Origin: Eurosta solidaginis
Lineage: Eukaryota; Arthropoda; Insecta; Diptera; Tephritidae
Assembly (NCBI RefSeq): GCF_040869045.1
Contig: NC_090320.1
Location: 247,256,978 to 247,320,977 of the forward strand
DNA length: 64,000 nt
Direction: 5' to 3'
Shown here: positions 33,476 through 43,612 of the stretch, piece by piece
Position numbering within the stretch: position 1 is the stretch's first letter
Layout of the letters: each line of letters starts with the position of its first letter
The notes under the pieces: generated by a model
The model's database searches: none
What the model saw: only the letters and a program-made list of their open reading frames with translations
Told to the model about the DNA's origin: nothing
Program-made: the position numbers and the translations under genes

Positions 33476-34264
33476 TCAATTACAACGTATCGCGGCTGTT
33501 ATAACGTTTCGAACTCTTGCATTTGTTACATCTGTAAATAAACTCGGAAGATCGAGGTGGTGACTACCACCTCGTACCACCGCACAAAGTTGTCCATTCA
33601 CAAGGGCCGCTGCTCCAGAATCTCCAAAAGATACATCACTGCCACCACATCCAGCACAAATGAGTGTTTCTGCCACAATTCCCGTATCCGGTTTACTCGC
33701 ATAAAGATTCCGGCAATGTCTCGTTTCTACTATAGGCAACTTAGCAAATTGAAGAAAATTACTAGGAGGATTATAAGCATTAGGAACTCTAGTTAGTGAA
33801 CCCCAACCACTAACTTCCATCATTAATCTTGGTGTTAATTCACCTTCGTAAAGTGATATTTCTCGTACTTTATCATTCTGTGTAAAGGGTCTATTGACTT
33901 TAATCACGGCTATATCCATAAATCCTGTTTGACTATCATATGCACCTTGATATATCTCCGTCACGCTGCGTCGTTGCCCTCTTGTACTGTTTATTGCACG
34001 TATATCGTTTATACCAGCTAGAAGGACGAGGCTCTCCTGTTCTCGCCCTCGTAGGCAATGTGCAACTGTAACCACCAATTTCTGATGGACTAAGGAACCA
34101 CCACATATATAATGGTTAGTATTAAATATTGCTATTGAATGTGGGCTCTGCTCTATTTCTATATCTACGCCATTTATAATTCGAAATTGCGCATTCGTAT
34201 AGCTCACATGGCACGTATAGCTAAGCAGGACAGACAGTATAGCGAAATGAATGCGATAATTCAT
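33476..34264 (-). CDS. Secreted trypsin-like serine protease, copy 2 (S1A family), 262 aa, intronless
   Basis: The ATG at 34262-34264 opens a signal peptide identical to copy 1 except for one residue. Activation site FR|IING. Triad: His in TVAHC, Asp in MDIAVI, Ser in FGDSGAA. The residue equivalent to 189 is Asp. It differs from copy 1 at about 30 positions and by a 3-residue insertion after SLTRVPN. Most changes fall in surface loops, while the last ~75 residues are almost identical. It keeps the unusual GDSGAA, the absent C191-C220 bridge and the two extra cysteines. It has the normal CGGSL around Cys42 but TVAHC at the histidine. Two intact paralogues argue that both are, or recently were, expressed. 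Confidence 0.9.
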   Translation of the reverse strand: MNYRIHFAILSVLLSYTCHVSYTNAQFRIINGVDIEIEQSPHSIAIFNTNHYICGGSLVHQKLVVTVAHCLRGREQESLVLLAGINDIRAINSTRGQRRSVTEIYQGAYDSQTGFMDIAVIKVNRPFTQNDKVREISLYEGELTPRLMMEVSGWGSLTRVPNAYNPPSNFLQFAKLPIVETRHCRNLYASKPDTGIVAETLICAGCGGSDVSFGDSGAAALVNGQLCAVVRGGSHHLDLPSLFTDVTNARVRNVITAAIRCN

Positions 34265-34329
34265 TTTAGTTTCAGACCTTTTGCACCACTTTTTAAATAT
34301 AAAGTAGACTAAGATTAATTCTGTGGGCC

Positions 34330-34338
34330 GTATTTATA
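34330..34338 (-). promoter_or_regulatory. TATA box of protease copy 2
   Basis: TATAAATAC on the minus strand, at the same position relative to the ATG as in copy 1. Confidence 0.7.
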
Positions 34339-34404
34339 CCTAATTGAGTCGTGTGAAAAAAAAAATAGGCAAACGCTTTTCTGTCAAAATTTCATCAGGA
34401 AAAA

Positions 34405-34604
34405 TGCTTTTAAATTTACATTAAAGCTATACAAAGAAAAACTTTTTTTTTTTTTAAGTAGTTAAACAAACAAATTTGATCTATTTGATCTAACAAATTC
34501 GAGGTTTTTATGCATATTCCATCGAAATGAAATAAACACGACTTTGAGAAAAGATTTTGCAATACTTTTTCAAAAGAAAATTTCTTTGTACTTGTTTCTA
34601 TATA
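34405..34604. repeat. Single 208-bp-type satellite monomer
   Basis: One diverged monomer (CATTAAAGCTATACAAAG ... CTTGTTTCTATATAT) directly after protease segment 2, in the place where copy 1 has ~57 monomers. Its last bases are interrupted by the TIR element at 34605 and resume at 41317 (ATATATGTGTTTGCAGAG). Confidence 0.95.
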
Positions 34605-34770
34605 TCGTTACCTTAATGTGAAAATGTGCTAAGTAACTTTTTTTGAAAATTTGTGTTTTATGCAGTTTTAAAGCTGAATTCAAAATACATCGATCGCAAA
34701 AAAAAATATTTTTATTTTTCATTGCTGTGGGCAAAGATGTGTAAATGTGCTAAGTCATCAGCTGTTAAAA

Positions 34771-36333
34771 TAAGTTGGGAAGGCTAAGTTCGGGTGTAAC
34801 CGAATATTACATACTCATCTGAGAGCCTTGCAGACAAAATAAGGGAAAATCACCATATAGGAAAGTGAACCTAGGGTAACCCTGGAATGTGTTTGTACGA
34901 TATGGGTACCAAATGAAAGGTATTAAAGAGTATTTTAAAAGGGAGTGGGCCTTTGTTCTATAGGTGGACACCATTTCGAGATATCGCCATAAAGGTGGAC
35001 CAGGGGTGACTCTTTAATGTGTTTGTACGATATGGGTAGCAAATCAAACGTAATAGTGAGGGTTTTAAAAGGGAGTGGTCCTTAGGTTTATATGTTAAGG
35101 ACGTCTTGGAGATATCGAGGAAAATGTGGACCACGGTGACCCAGAAAATCATCTGTCGGGTACCGCTAATTTATTTATATATGTATTACCACTGACAGTA
35201 TTCCAGCCACGATTCCAAGGGCTTTTGATTTCGTCCTGCAGGTTTTTTTCATTTTCTTCTACTTAATATGGTAGATGTCACACACCCATTTTTCAAAGTT
35301 CTTGCGTCAAGAAACTAATCCAATTACCATGTTTCATTCCTTTTTTCATATTTGGTATAGAATTATGGCATTTTTTTCATTTTTCGTAATTTTCGATATC
35401 GAAAAATTAGGCGTGGTCATAGTCGGATTTCGGCCATTTTTTATACCAAGATAAAGTGAGTTCAGATAAGTACGTGAACTAAGTTCATTAAAGATATGTC
35501 GATTTTTGCTCAAGTTATGGTGTTAACGGCCGATCGGAAGGACAGAAGGTCGGCTGTGTATAAAAATTGGCGTGGCTTCAACCGATTTCGCCCATTTTCA
35601 CAGAGCATCGCGGAGCATCGCCCATTTCTTTTACTTTTATTTTTGTATTTTATTGCACCATATCATTACTGGAGTTGAAAGTTGACATTATTTACTTATA
35701 TACTGTAAAGGTATTAAGTTTTTTGTTAAAATTTGACTTAAAAAAAAAAATTTTTTTTAAGTGGGCGTGTTTGTCATCCGATTTTGTTAGTTTTTATTGA
35801 GCACACATATAGTAATAGGAGTAACGTCCCTGCCAAATTGCATCGTGATATCTTCAACGACTGCCAAATTACAGCTTGGGAAACTTTTAAATTACCTTCT
35901 TTTAAAAGTGAGCGATGCCACGCCTGTTGTGCAAATCTTTACTAGTTTTCTATTCTGCGTCATAAGGTCAATCCACCTACCAAGTTTCATCGCTTTGTCC
36001 GTCTTTGGTAATGAATTATCGCACTTTTTCGGTTTTTCGAAATTTTCGATATCGAAAAAGTGGACGTGGTTATAGTCCAATTTCGTTCATTTTAAATAGC
36101 GATCTGAGATGAGTGCCCAGGCACCTACATCAAGATACCTCAACATTTACTTAAGTTATCATGTTACCGGGCAGATGTACGGACGGACATGGCTCATTCA
36201 AATTTTTATTTTCGATACTGATGATTTTGATATATGGAAGTCTATATCTATCTCTATTCCTTTATGCCTGTACAACCAACCGTTATCCAATCAAAGTTAA
36301 TATACTCTGTTTGCAAAGCACGCTGAGTATAAT
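34771..36333 (-). mobile_element. Helentron-like element A2, chimeric ends, ~2 internal tandem units
   Basis: The hairpin end (TTCGGGTGTAACCGAA, ACTCATCTGAGAG) and most of the body match family A. The opposite end (GCAAAGCACGCTGAGTATAA) is that of family B. Only about two 130-bp units occur (34880-35150). The GGACGGACATGGCTC and ATATATGGAAGTCTATATC modules are present. Confidence 0.7.
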
Positions 36334-36396
36334 AATGTGCTAAGTCAACCTGTTAATAATATCAATCTGAATTACTAGTAATATTTTTGTGCGCGC

Positions 36397-36444
36397 ATTT
36401 TATTTATTTATTTTATTTATTCAGTTTAAAAGTACAGTCTTTGC

Positions 36445-36482
<38 letters not shown>

Positions 36483-36908
36483 TATTATCGATGAAGACAC
36501 TCCCGAAGGCTTTGGGCAGTGTTATCAATGTTGATGGTCCTTTGCCAGATATAGATCCGGTACGTTCTGGTTACAAAGCACTATTAAGGTACTAGCCCGG
36601 CCATCTCGGGGACGATTTATATGACCACATTAAACCATCTAGGCCATCCCACCCTCCTAACCCCCTAGTTCCATGAGGAACTTTGGGTAGCCAGAGCCTC
36701 GGCTGTCAATGAAACAGACCACGGGTAGGTGCGGTTGACTATTGGGTTGGATAAGCTATATATTGCGCTGCAAACCCCTTGAGAGGGTTGCGCAACACAA
36801 CCCCTTGAAACTGGGTTCACCCAATTGAGACATGCCTTTGGTGTTTGATAAATGCTTTGCGCTGATCATAATCTACTTCAATTCTTACATGTCGATAACT
36901 ACATGCTT
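36397..36908 (-). mobile_element. LINE4 (Jockey-like), 3' end, with SINE1 insertion
   Basis: The minus strand ends with a (TAAA)n-like tail at 36397-36420. The stretch up to 36908 rejoins 40210 after removal of the LOA-like LINE and its target duplication. SINE1 copy b interrupts it. Confidence 0.6.
36430..36838 (-). mobile_element. SINE1-like copy b with (TTG)n tail
   Basis: Reverse-oriented relative of 7897-8303 with a pure (TTG)14-type tail at 36440-36481. It lacks the first ~60 bp of the complete copy. The open frames seen here are not genes. Confidence 0.8.
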
Positions 36909-36921
36909 TCTTACAGACTAG

Positions 36922-39900
36922 GTAGGTAGGTTGAACTGGCCGGTCCATGAGGACCTCGCATAGACTGATTGAGTCCGTAGTGTTACCAGAAGTTTGTTTT
37001 AACGACCAAACTGAAAAACCCTATCAAAAACCAGGACCTATGTTATAAAATAACTCCGTCCTCTTGGCAAATACTAGAAGCTTCCTAGGACTTAAGCCAC
37101 TTGCTGCTTCTAGATCTGACAGCTGTATCACTCCTAATAGCTGGAGTCTTAGCCTGGCAAGTGCAGGGCACGAGCACAGAACGTGCTCGATCGTTTCCTC
37201 CTCCAACCCGCACTTCCTACACCTGCTATCACTGACCAAGCCTAATTTAAAGGCATGTGACGCCAGAAGGCAGTGTCCAGTCAGAATACCCGTCATGAGT
37301 CTACAGTCCTCTCTTTTTAATGATAGAAGCAACTGTGTTAGTCTAAGGTTGTAAGACCTACACATAATCTTCGACACTTTACAGCCCCGCGCTTGAACCC
37401 ACGCCTTTTCTGCTTGGTCGATCATGTGCACCTCTCGCCTTCGCTTAATCTCGCCCAATCTAATTGGGACGTCTACGGAGCAAGCTTCAAGGGATGCGCC
37501 CTTTTTAGCTAATTCGTCCGCTTTTTCATTCCCATCTATTCCCATATGCCCTGGGACCCAATATAGATGTATGCTTCTCCCTGTCCCGATTCTCTCCAGA
37601 GACTGCTTACACTCTAACACGCATTTAGATGCTGTGCTATGCGAGATTATTGCCTTAATTGCTGCTTGACTGTCAATATAAAAGTTAACACGGTTGCAGC
37701 TTAAGCTATTCTCTTCCAGGGTTTCTACTGCTTTGGTTACGGCTAATATTTCCGCTTGGAAAACGCTACAGTAATCCGGCAGCCTGTAGGATCTGCTTAA
37801 TTCCGGATCAGCGCAGTATACCGCAGACCCTACTCCTTCCACTATTTTGGAACCATCGGTGTACACATGTATCGCCTCGTCCGCCATTTGCGCACCCTTG
37901 CGCCAACCGTCCACCTCTATTGTGGCCTTAAGATCTCCCTCAAAGTGCAGGTAGGGAATCATGTAGTCTATTCGTCTTGTGACTGAGGACGCTATACTAC
38001 TATGGCCATATGGTCGGCGCTCAAGCTGCCCCGAAGCATCGAGCCTGGTTGCGGTCGTTAACGCTTTGTTCTTTGCTACCAGGTCTACAGGTGGAATGTG
38101 CAGAATGGCATACAGTGCAGCCGTCGGGGTTGTTTTCAGGGCTCCCGTAATGCAAAGCATCGATAGTCTGCATACCCCCTCTAATTTTTTGAGGTATGTT
38201 GTTTTTTGTGTGGCTTTCCACCAAACAAGAACTCCATAGTATAGAATAGGGCTTACAATCGCTGTAAAAACCCAATGAAAAAGAGAGGGCGATAGGCCCC
38301 ACGTACACCCCAGCATTCTTTTACATGCATAGAGTGCCGTTGAGGCCTTCTTGACCCTCTCCTCCACGTTGAGCTTCCATGACAGCTTACTGTCTAGGAT
38401 GATTCCTAGATATTTTGTGCAAGGTTTCTCCTGTAAGGTCACCGCTCCTAACTTAGGCCTGGTCCAATTTGGGACCTTGTACCTCTTTGTAAACAAGACC
38501 ATATCCGTCTTCTCCGCATTGACTTTCAGCCCGACATTAGATGCCCAGGTATGAATATCCCGAAGCGCCCGATCCATCAAAGAACTAATCGTTGGAAGGC
38601 ATTTTCCACTTATGACAATTGCAACGTCATCTGCGTAAGCCGTAAGTTTTACGGGTCCCTCATCGAATTGCCTGAGCAGTTGGTTGATGACCAGTGTCCA
38701 CAGCAGAGGTGATAGCACCCCTCCCTGCGGCGTGCCCCTGTCCACTGATTTCGTGGCCTCGTACAATCCCCATTGTGATGTAATCTTCCTGCAATTTAAC
38801 ATGCAGCCGATCCATCTGATTAAGGCAGGATGTACTTTAATGTAATTAAGACCATCCATAATCGCCCATTTTGCAACATTATTGAAAGCCCCGGCAATGT
38901 CCAAGAAGACTCCTAGAGCATACTCCTTATATTCCAGGGATTTCTCTATGCTTATTACCACCCTATGCAATGCGGTGTCTACCGACTTGCCTTTGGTGTA
39001 CGCATGCTGTGTTGTGGAGAGCAGCTTTTCATCCACGTTGGACTTTATGTACACATCTATCAGCCTCTCAAAGGTTTTGGGCAGAAATGATGTTAAGCTA
39101 ATGGGTCTATAGTCTTTGGGATACACGTGACCGATCTTCCCCGCCTTTGGTAGAAAAGCTACATGAGCAGTTCTCCAAGAGTGCGGTACATGATTCAGTC
39201 TTATGCACCCATCGAATATTATTTGAAGCCATTCCACGACCGCCCTACTTGAGACTTGTAGCATGGCCGGGAATATACCATCTGGGCCCGGCGATTTAAA
39301 CTTAGAAAACGTCTTCACTGCCCACTCGATCTTGGTATCGTTCACCAAGCCCGGCACCACTAGCTCCGTGATCGAAGTGTGAGTGATGTCTGCTGGTTCT
39401 TCTAAACCGTCTCCCGATGGGAAATGTGTATCGAGAAGCACCTTAAGGGATTCCTCACTATCACGTGACCATTCCCCGTTCTCTTTCTTTATTAGTCCCT
39501 GGACTATGTTTCCCTTTGCTAGGACTTTTTTCAACCGTGCTGTTTCACTGGAGCACTCTATGTCCGTACAGAAACTTTTCCATGAGTTTCTCTTCGCCCT
39601 GGTAATTTCACGCTTGTAGATCCTCAGTAGATCCCTGTACTCGTCCCGACACGCTTCGCTTTCCGCGGTCTTTGCGAGTTTAAACATTTCTTTTACCTGT
39701 CTTCTTAGAAGACTCAGCTCATTGCTCCACCATGGCGGCTTTGCTTTTCCTCTGAATCTTCTTAGAGGGCAAGCTTTGTTATACGCAGTCATAAGCGTCC
39801 TTGTTAGGAATTCATTCGACTCCTCCAGTTCCTCTACATTAGCAACCTCTTTGGGTTGTCCCAGTTTCGTTTCTACATGTTTCTGGAATTTAGTCCAATT

Positions 39901-40196
39901 CGTTGCCCTAGGGTTTCTAAAGGTTCCTCCCTTCTCTACCCTCTTTAGTGGGATGCTGAAGCTTATATACGCATGGTCGGAGAAGGATGGTCTATCGAGA
40001 ACCATCCAATCATACCTTGATATATCACGCTCGGAGCTCAATGTAATATCCAGAACATTGCTGGATGTTGGACCAATGTATGTAGGAACATTTCCCCTGT
40101 TGGCTATCTGCAAATTGGTTTGCAGGATGTAACAAAATAGAGATTCGCCTCTCTCGTTCGTATCTGCTCCTCCCCACGCATTGTGGTGCGTGGTGG
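36922..40196 (-). mobile_element. LOA/I-type LINE with RNase H, 5'-truncated, recent insertion
   Basis: Perfect 13-bp duplications TCTTACAGACTAG flank it (36909-36921 and 40197-40209). The 3' end has a CCTACCTACC-like tail. The 5' end stops inside the endonuclease. It lies inside LINE4. Confidence 0.9.
37024..40194 (-). pseudogene. LOA/I-type LINE polyprotein: endonuclease C-terminus, reverse transcriptase, RNase H, zinc knuckle
   Basis: The frame is open for over 1050 codons but has no start, because the insertion is 5'-truncated. Numbering from codon 40113: endonuclease end SDH (45-47); RT with DYRPISL (334-340), motif A FLDIAGAF (D405), GTPQGGVLSP (460-469) and YADD (493-496); RNase H with TDGS (D753), QAEIL (E788), IDSQ (D814) and NEKADELA (D866); then a CxxC...HVLCSC knuckle near the C-terminus. 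All expected catalytic residues of RT and RNase H are present. RNase H after RT is typical of the I and LOA clades; which one is inference. It cannot start a new cycle without the N-terminal part. Confidence 0.88.
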
Positions 40197-40209
40197 TCTT
40201 ACAGACTAG

Positions 40210-40975
40210 TTAAAATAGAAAACAATTACAGCTTAAACTTATATAAGAAGTTTTTAAAATTTAGAACACTACTGAATCGATTTGCTAGATGTAAAGTCCT
40301 AGTTATAGGTTCATTCATAGCATAATTCGTTTTATTAGTTCTTTAGATAAATAATCTATTATGCTGAAGATCACGCAGTGGAATATACGGAATGAACAAA
40401 TTAGATAAATCAGAGCAATTCGTGCTAAAGTTTATTACATTATAGGCACTTTTGAGTGAGATAAAAGTTCTTCTGTCATGCAAAGCCTGTAGACCAAGCA
40501 ATTTGTGCCTGCTGTTATATGATGGGAGGCCGTCTGGCCAGTTAAGCATACGTAAAGCAATTTTGTAAAAATTGTTGGAACTTTCTCAATTTTATAGGAG
40601 TTAGATTCATAGAAAGGATTCCATATTATTGAGCAATATTCAATACCACTTCTGACCAAGGATATATAAAGTGCCTTCAACGTCATAGGGTCCTTAAAGT
40701 CACTGATGTTACATCTACCAAACCAAACCATTGCAACAAATTTTGAAACAACGAAGTCAATGTGACTAGAAAAAGAGAGTTTGGAGTAAAAATTACGCCC
40801 AAGTCTTTACTCTCTTGACAATGATTAAGAGATTTAGCATTAAGTTTGTAGATAAAGTATGTGGCAGTTGTCTTTTTGGAATAAGACACAACACAGCATT
40901 TGTTAGAATTTAAAAATAAATTATTGTCTGCGCGCCATCCGGCAAAAGAGTCCAGATCAGAACCGTTAGAAAAAG
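40210..40975 (-). mobile_element. LINE4 (Jockey-like), RT C-terminal part
   Basis: Minus-strand frames encode GSDLDSFAGWRADNNLFLNS, KDLGVIFTP, DPMTLKALYISLVRSGIEYCSIIWN and LNWPDGLPSYNSRHKLLGLQ, i.e. the region after the YADD box through the C-terminus. It is frameshifted between 40343-40549 and 40435-40889. The 5' truncation near 40975 removed the catalytic core. Confidence 0.8.
40343..40975 (-). pseudogene. LINE4 reverse transcriptase C-terminal fragment
   Basis: At least two frames are needed to follow the protein from the post-YADD helix to the C-terminal LRDLQHNRLFI block. It is dead through truncation and frameshift. Confidence 0.75.
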
Positions 40976-41316
40976 TTTGATAGTATATTTTGTGAAATAT
41001 ATAGTTTTAGTGTTATATTTCAATCATTAAAAAAGAGGAGTGATGGGGAAACATATTGATTAAAAAGTGCTAAGTCAGCAGAAAAAATTTGTTTTGAGTG
41101 CGAAAAATGTGTTAAGTCATAAAATAGCTGCTGGGTGAGCATACATGATTTTTGTTTATCTTTTTCAAAGCTACTACACTCAAAATTATTGCAACTAAGG
41201 TGTCCTCATTCACAGTTTTGAAAAAAAAAGGTTATTTCAAAATTTATTAATTTTTTTTTCGTCTCCTGTAAAATTCGTAAAAGTTGATTTAGCACATTTT
41301 CACATTAAGCTAACGA

Positions 41317-41661
41317 ATATATGTGTTTGCAGAGATGAATTGTGTTAATGAGTTGATATGTGTACAATGACCATATTTATTAAAAATAAATAAAAGTACA
41401 CAGGTACACTTAATTAGTCTCATTTGTTTCCAAACTGCTAATAATGTATATTGTATACTCCCACAGAACCACAGTTGGGGCAGTGCACTAAGTTCTGTGC
41501 AACAACACAACTCGAACTTAAGTGGGCTGACATAACCAAAATCTTGCGTTAATTGTTAATGACACGTAATTTGTTATGAATTTAAAAGTATGTTCATCTT
41601 TCATATATTCGTAAAACTAGCTTAAACCCGCAGCCCAGTTCGCACGAAGAAACTACAGCAT
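41317..41661. repeat. Left inverted arm of the satellite-carrying element E
   Basis: It continues the monomer at 34604 and runs to GAAACTACAGCAT. Its inverted partner is 43001-43346. The outer part equals the flank of the large array (21657-21850). Confidence 0.85.
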
Positions 41662-41665
41662 CAAA

Positions 41666-42812
41666 CAAGTAAAGGTATCGAAGATCGGGTGTAACCGAAC
41701 ATTATATACTCAGCGTGAGCTTCAATTGTACATTTCATTTCAGATAAATTACTTTTCTACATAACACTTGGCACCGCCGGTTTAAAAGAAAAATGTCTCC
41801 CCATTTCCTCTCACAGTAAAACTTGATAAGTGAAATATCATTGATTCAAAACTAATTTTTTGCTAGCTTATTATTCTAGTTTACGACCCTTTCAAACTTG
41901 TTTTATATCTAAGTTGCCGTGGTCTTTAACCGACCCCGTCCATTTTTAATAGAAATATTTCCTGCTATAGGCAAAATATGTGTACACAATTTCATTATGA
42001 TATGTTAATTTTTCTTCGAGTTATGGCTCCGGAAACACAGAAAATTGCTTCGTCATAAAAGGGGCGGTGCCACGCCCATTTTTTAAATATGAAGTTTTTC
42101 CAATTTATTGTTATAAATCCACTTGGGAAATGAAATACCATCAATGATAAAGCTCTTTTTTGCAAAGATAGAGCTTATCTTATTCGTCCACGACCCTTTT
42201 AAAATCTTTTATATAAAAGTGGGCGTGGTCCTTAACCGATTTCGTTAATTTTTCTTCAAAGCATTCCTTATAGTAGAGGCAACCTCTCTGCCGAATTTTG
42301 TTACGATAGGTTTAACGATTTCTGATTTATGGTTAATAATATTTCTAAAATTGATTTTATCACAAGTGGGCGTTGCAACGCCCATTTTCATTTTTTTTTT
42401 CAAATTTTTACCAAGAGTCTCAATATCAGTTCACGTATCAAATTTCAACATTCTAGGTGTATTATTTACTAAAAAATCAGGTTTTTTGTGTTTTCCAAAA
42501 TGTTATATATATAAAAAGTGGGCGTGGTTATAATCGGATTTCGCTCGTTTTCAATACCAATATATTCTGGGTCCAGATAAGCTCGTGTACCAAATTTGGT
42601 GAATATATCTCAACATTTACTCAAGTTATCGTGTTAACGCACAGACGGACCGACGGACGGACGGACAGACGTACGGACATGGCTCAATCAAATTTTTGTT
42701 CGATACTGATGATTTTCATATATGGAAATCTATATCTATCTAGATTCCTTTATACCTGTACAACCAACCAATCAAAGTTATAATACCCTGTGTACTAGTA
42801 CAGCTGGGTATG
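41666..42812 (-). mobile_element. Helentron-like element family B, copy B2
   Basis: It begins CAAGTAAAGG, with a TCGGGTGTAACCGA hairpin and subterminal ATACTCAGCGTGAG. The body has several GTGGGCGTGGT modules, a GGAC/GACG microsatellite at 42642-42680, and ends near a degenerate CAGCTGGGTATGA. No 130-bp array. It interrupts element E just after its left arm. Confidence 0.7.
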
Positions 42813-43000
42813 AAAAAAAAGTATTTCATGGGAGTATTGGAGCCAACCTTTTTAAGAAGTACAGTACATATTTCTTTCTGTTTATCACTGTGTGCTTATC
42901 TACGCGACTAAGAATATTTCGCGATTTGTGGGGAGTATTTTAAGATTATTTTCTGGACGGTCCCGGTGCTGTTTTTTGGATCATATATCGCAATTATTTT
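42813..43000. repeat. Central segment (D) of element E
   Basis: AAGTATTTCATGGGAGTATTGG ... TCGCAATTATTTT, also found at 47568-47742. Here it lies between the two inverted arms. Confidence 0.7.
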
Positions 43001-43440
43001 ATGCTGTAGTTTCTTCGTGCGAACTGGGCTGCGGGTTTAAGCTAGTCTTACGAATATGTGAAAGGTGAACATACTTTTAAATCCATAAAAAATTAATGCC
43101 TCATTAGCACTTAAGGTCAGATCTTGGTTATGTCAACCCACTTAAGTTCGAGCAGTCTTGTTGCTCAGAATTTAGAGCACTGCTCTGAACTCTGGTTTTG
43201 TGGGAGTATACAATAGACATTATTAGCAGTTTGGAAACAAATGAGACTAATTAAGTGTACCTGTGTACTTTTATTTATTTTTAATAAATATGGTCATTGT
43301 ACACATATTAACTTATTAACACAATTCAGCTCTGCAAACAGATATATAAAGAGACAAGTGAGAGAAAATATTCTTTTGAAAAAGTATTGCAAAATGTTTT
43401 TTCAAGGTCGTATTTATTTCATTTCCTTGGAAAAAACAGC
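43001..43440. repeat. Right inverted arm of element E, with partial satellite monomer
   Basis: Reverse complement of 41317-41661, and beyond it ~90 bp of satellite monomer (CAATACTTTTTCAAAAG and ACCTTGAAAAAACATTTTG on the minus strand). This places the satellite monomer inside the arms of a dispersed foldback-like element. Confidence 0.85.
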
Positions 43441-43504
43441 AATTAGAAATAATATATATGATACAATGTTCTAGTGCGGTTGAGTTCTACAGTTTTTATA
43501 ATTT

Positions 43505-43580
43505 TCTACAGCATCAAATAAAAGGAATCGCACGATAGGGGGTCACCCTGTCTGAAACCTCGTTTAGTATCGAACGACTC
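43505..43580 (-). pseudogene. RTE LINE reverse transcriptase scrap
   Basis: The minus strand reads ESFDTKRGFRQGDPLSCDSF then YLML and a stop, the conserved RTE-clade RT block. It is very short, with no boundaries determined. Confidence 0.65.
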
Positions 43581-43612
43581 GAGTGGGTACAGCACAATTC
43601 TGACTGTGCTGA

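Larger units (their letters stand above)
32905..34404. repeat. Duplicated segment carrying protease copy 2
   Basis: Paralogue of 8301-9826, same orientation, including 3' flank, gene, TATA region and the A-run before the satellite monomer. Confidence 0.95.
34605..41316. mobile_element. TIR DNA element of unknown superfamily, enlarged by nested insertions
   Basis: The left end TCGTTACCTTAATGTGAAAA and the right end inverted, TCGTTAGCTTAATGTGAAAA, match except for one base, and the match continues as ATGTGCTAA. The motif GTGCTAAGTCA and variants repeats inside at 34625, 34747, 36337, 41067 and 41107, like subterminal transposase-binding repeats. Flanks show a short AT duplication (ATATA), ambiguous in this AT-rich target. 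No transposase is visible. Without the inserted A2 and LINE4 complex, about 0.6 kb of own sequence remains. Confidence 0.75.

Noticed and set aside
43490..43515. TTTCTACAGCATCAAATAAA as a repeat of the arm end at 41650
   Set aside because: The similarity is short, and the sequence is explained as the 3' side of an RTE reverse transcriptase scrap.
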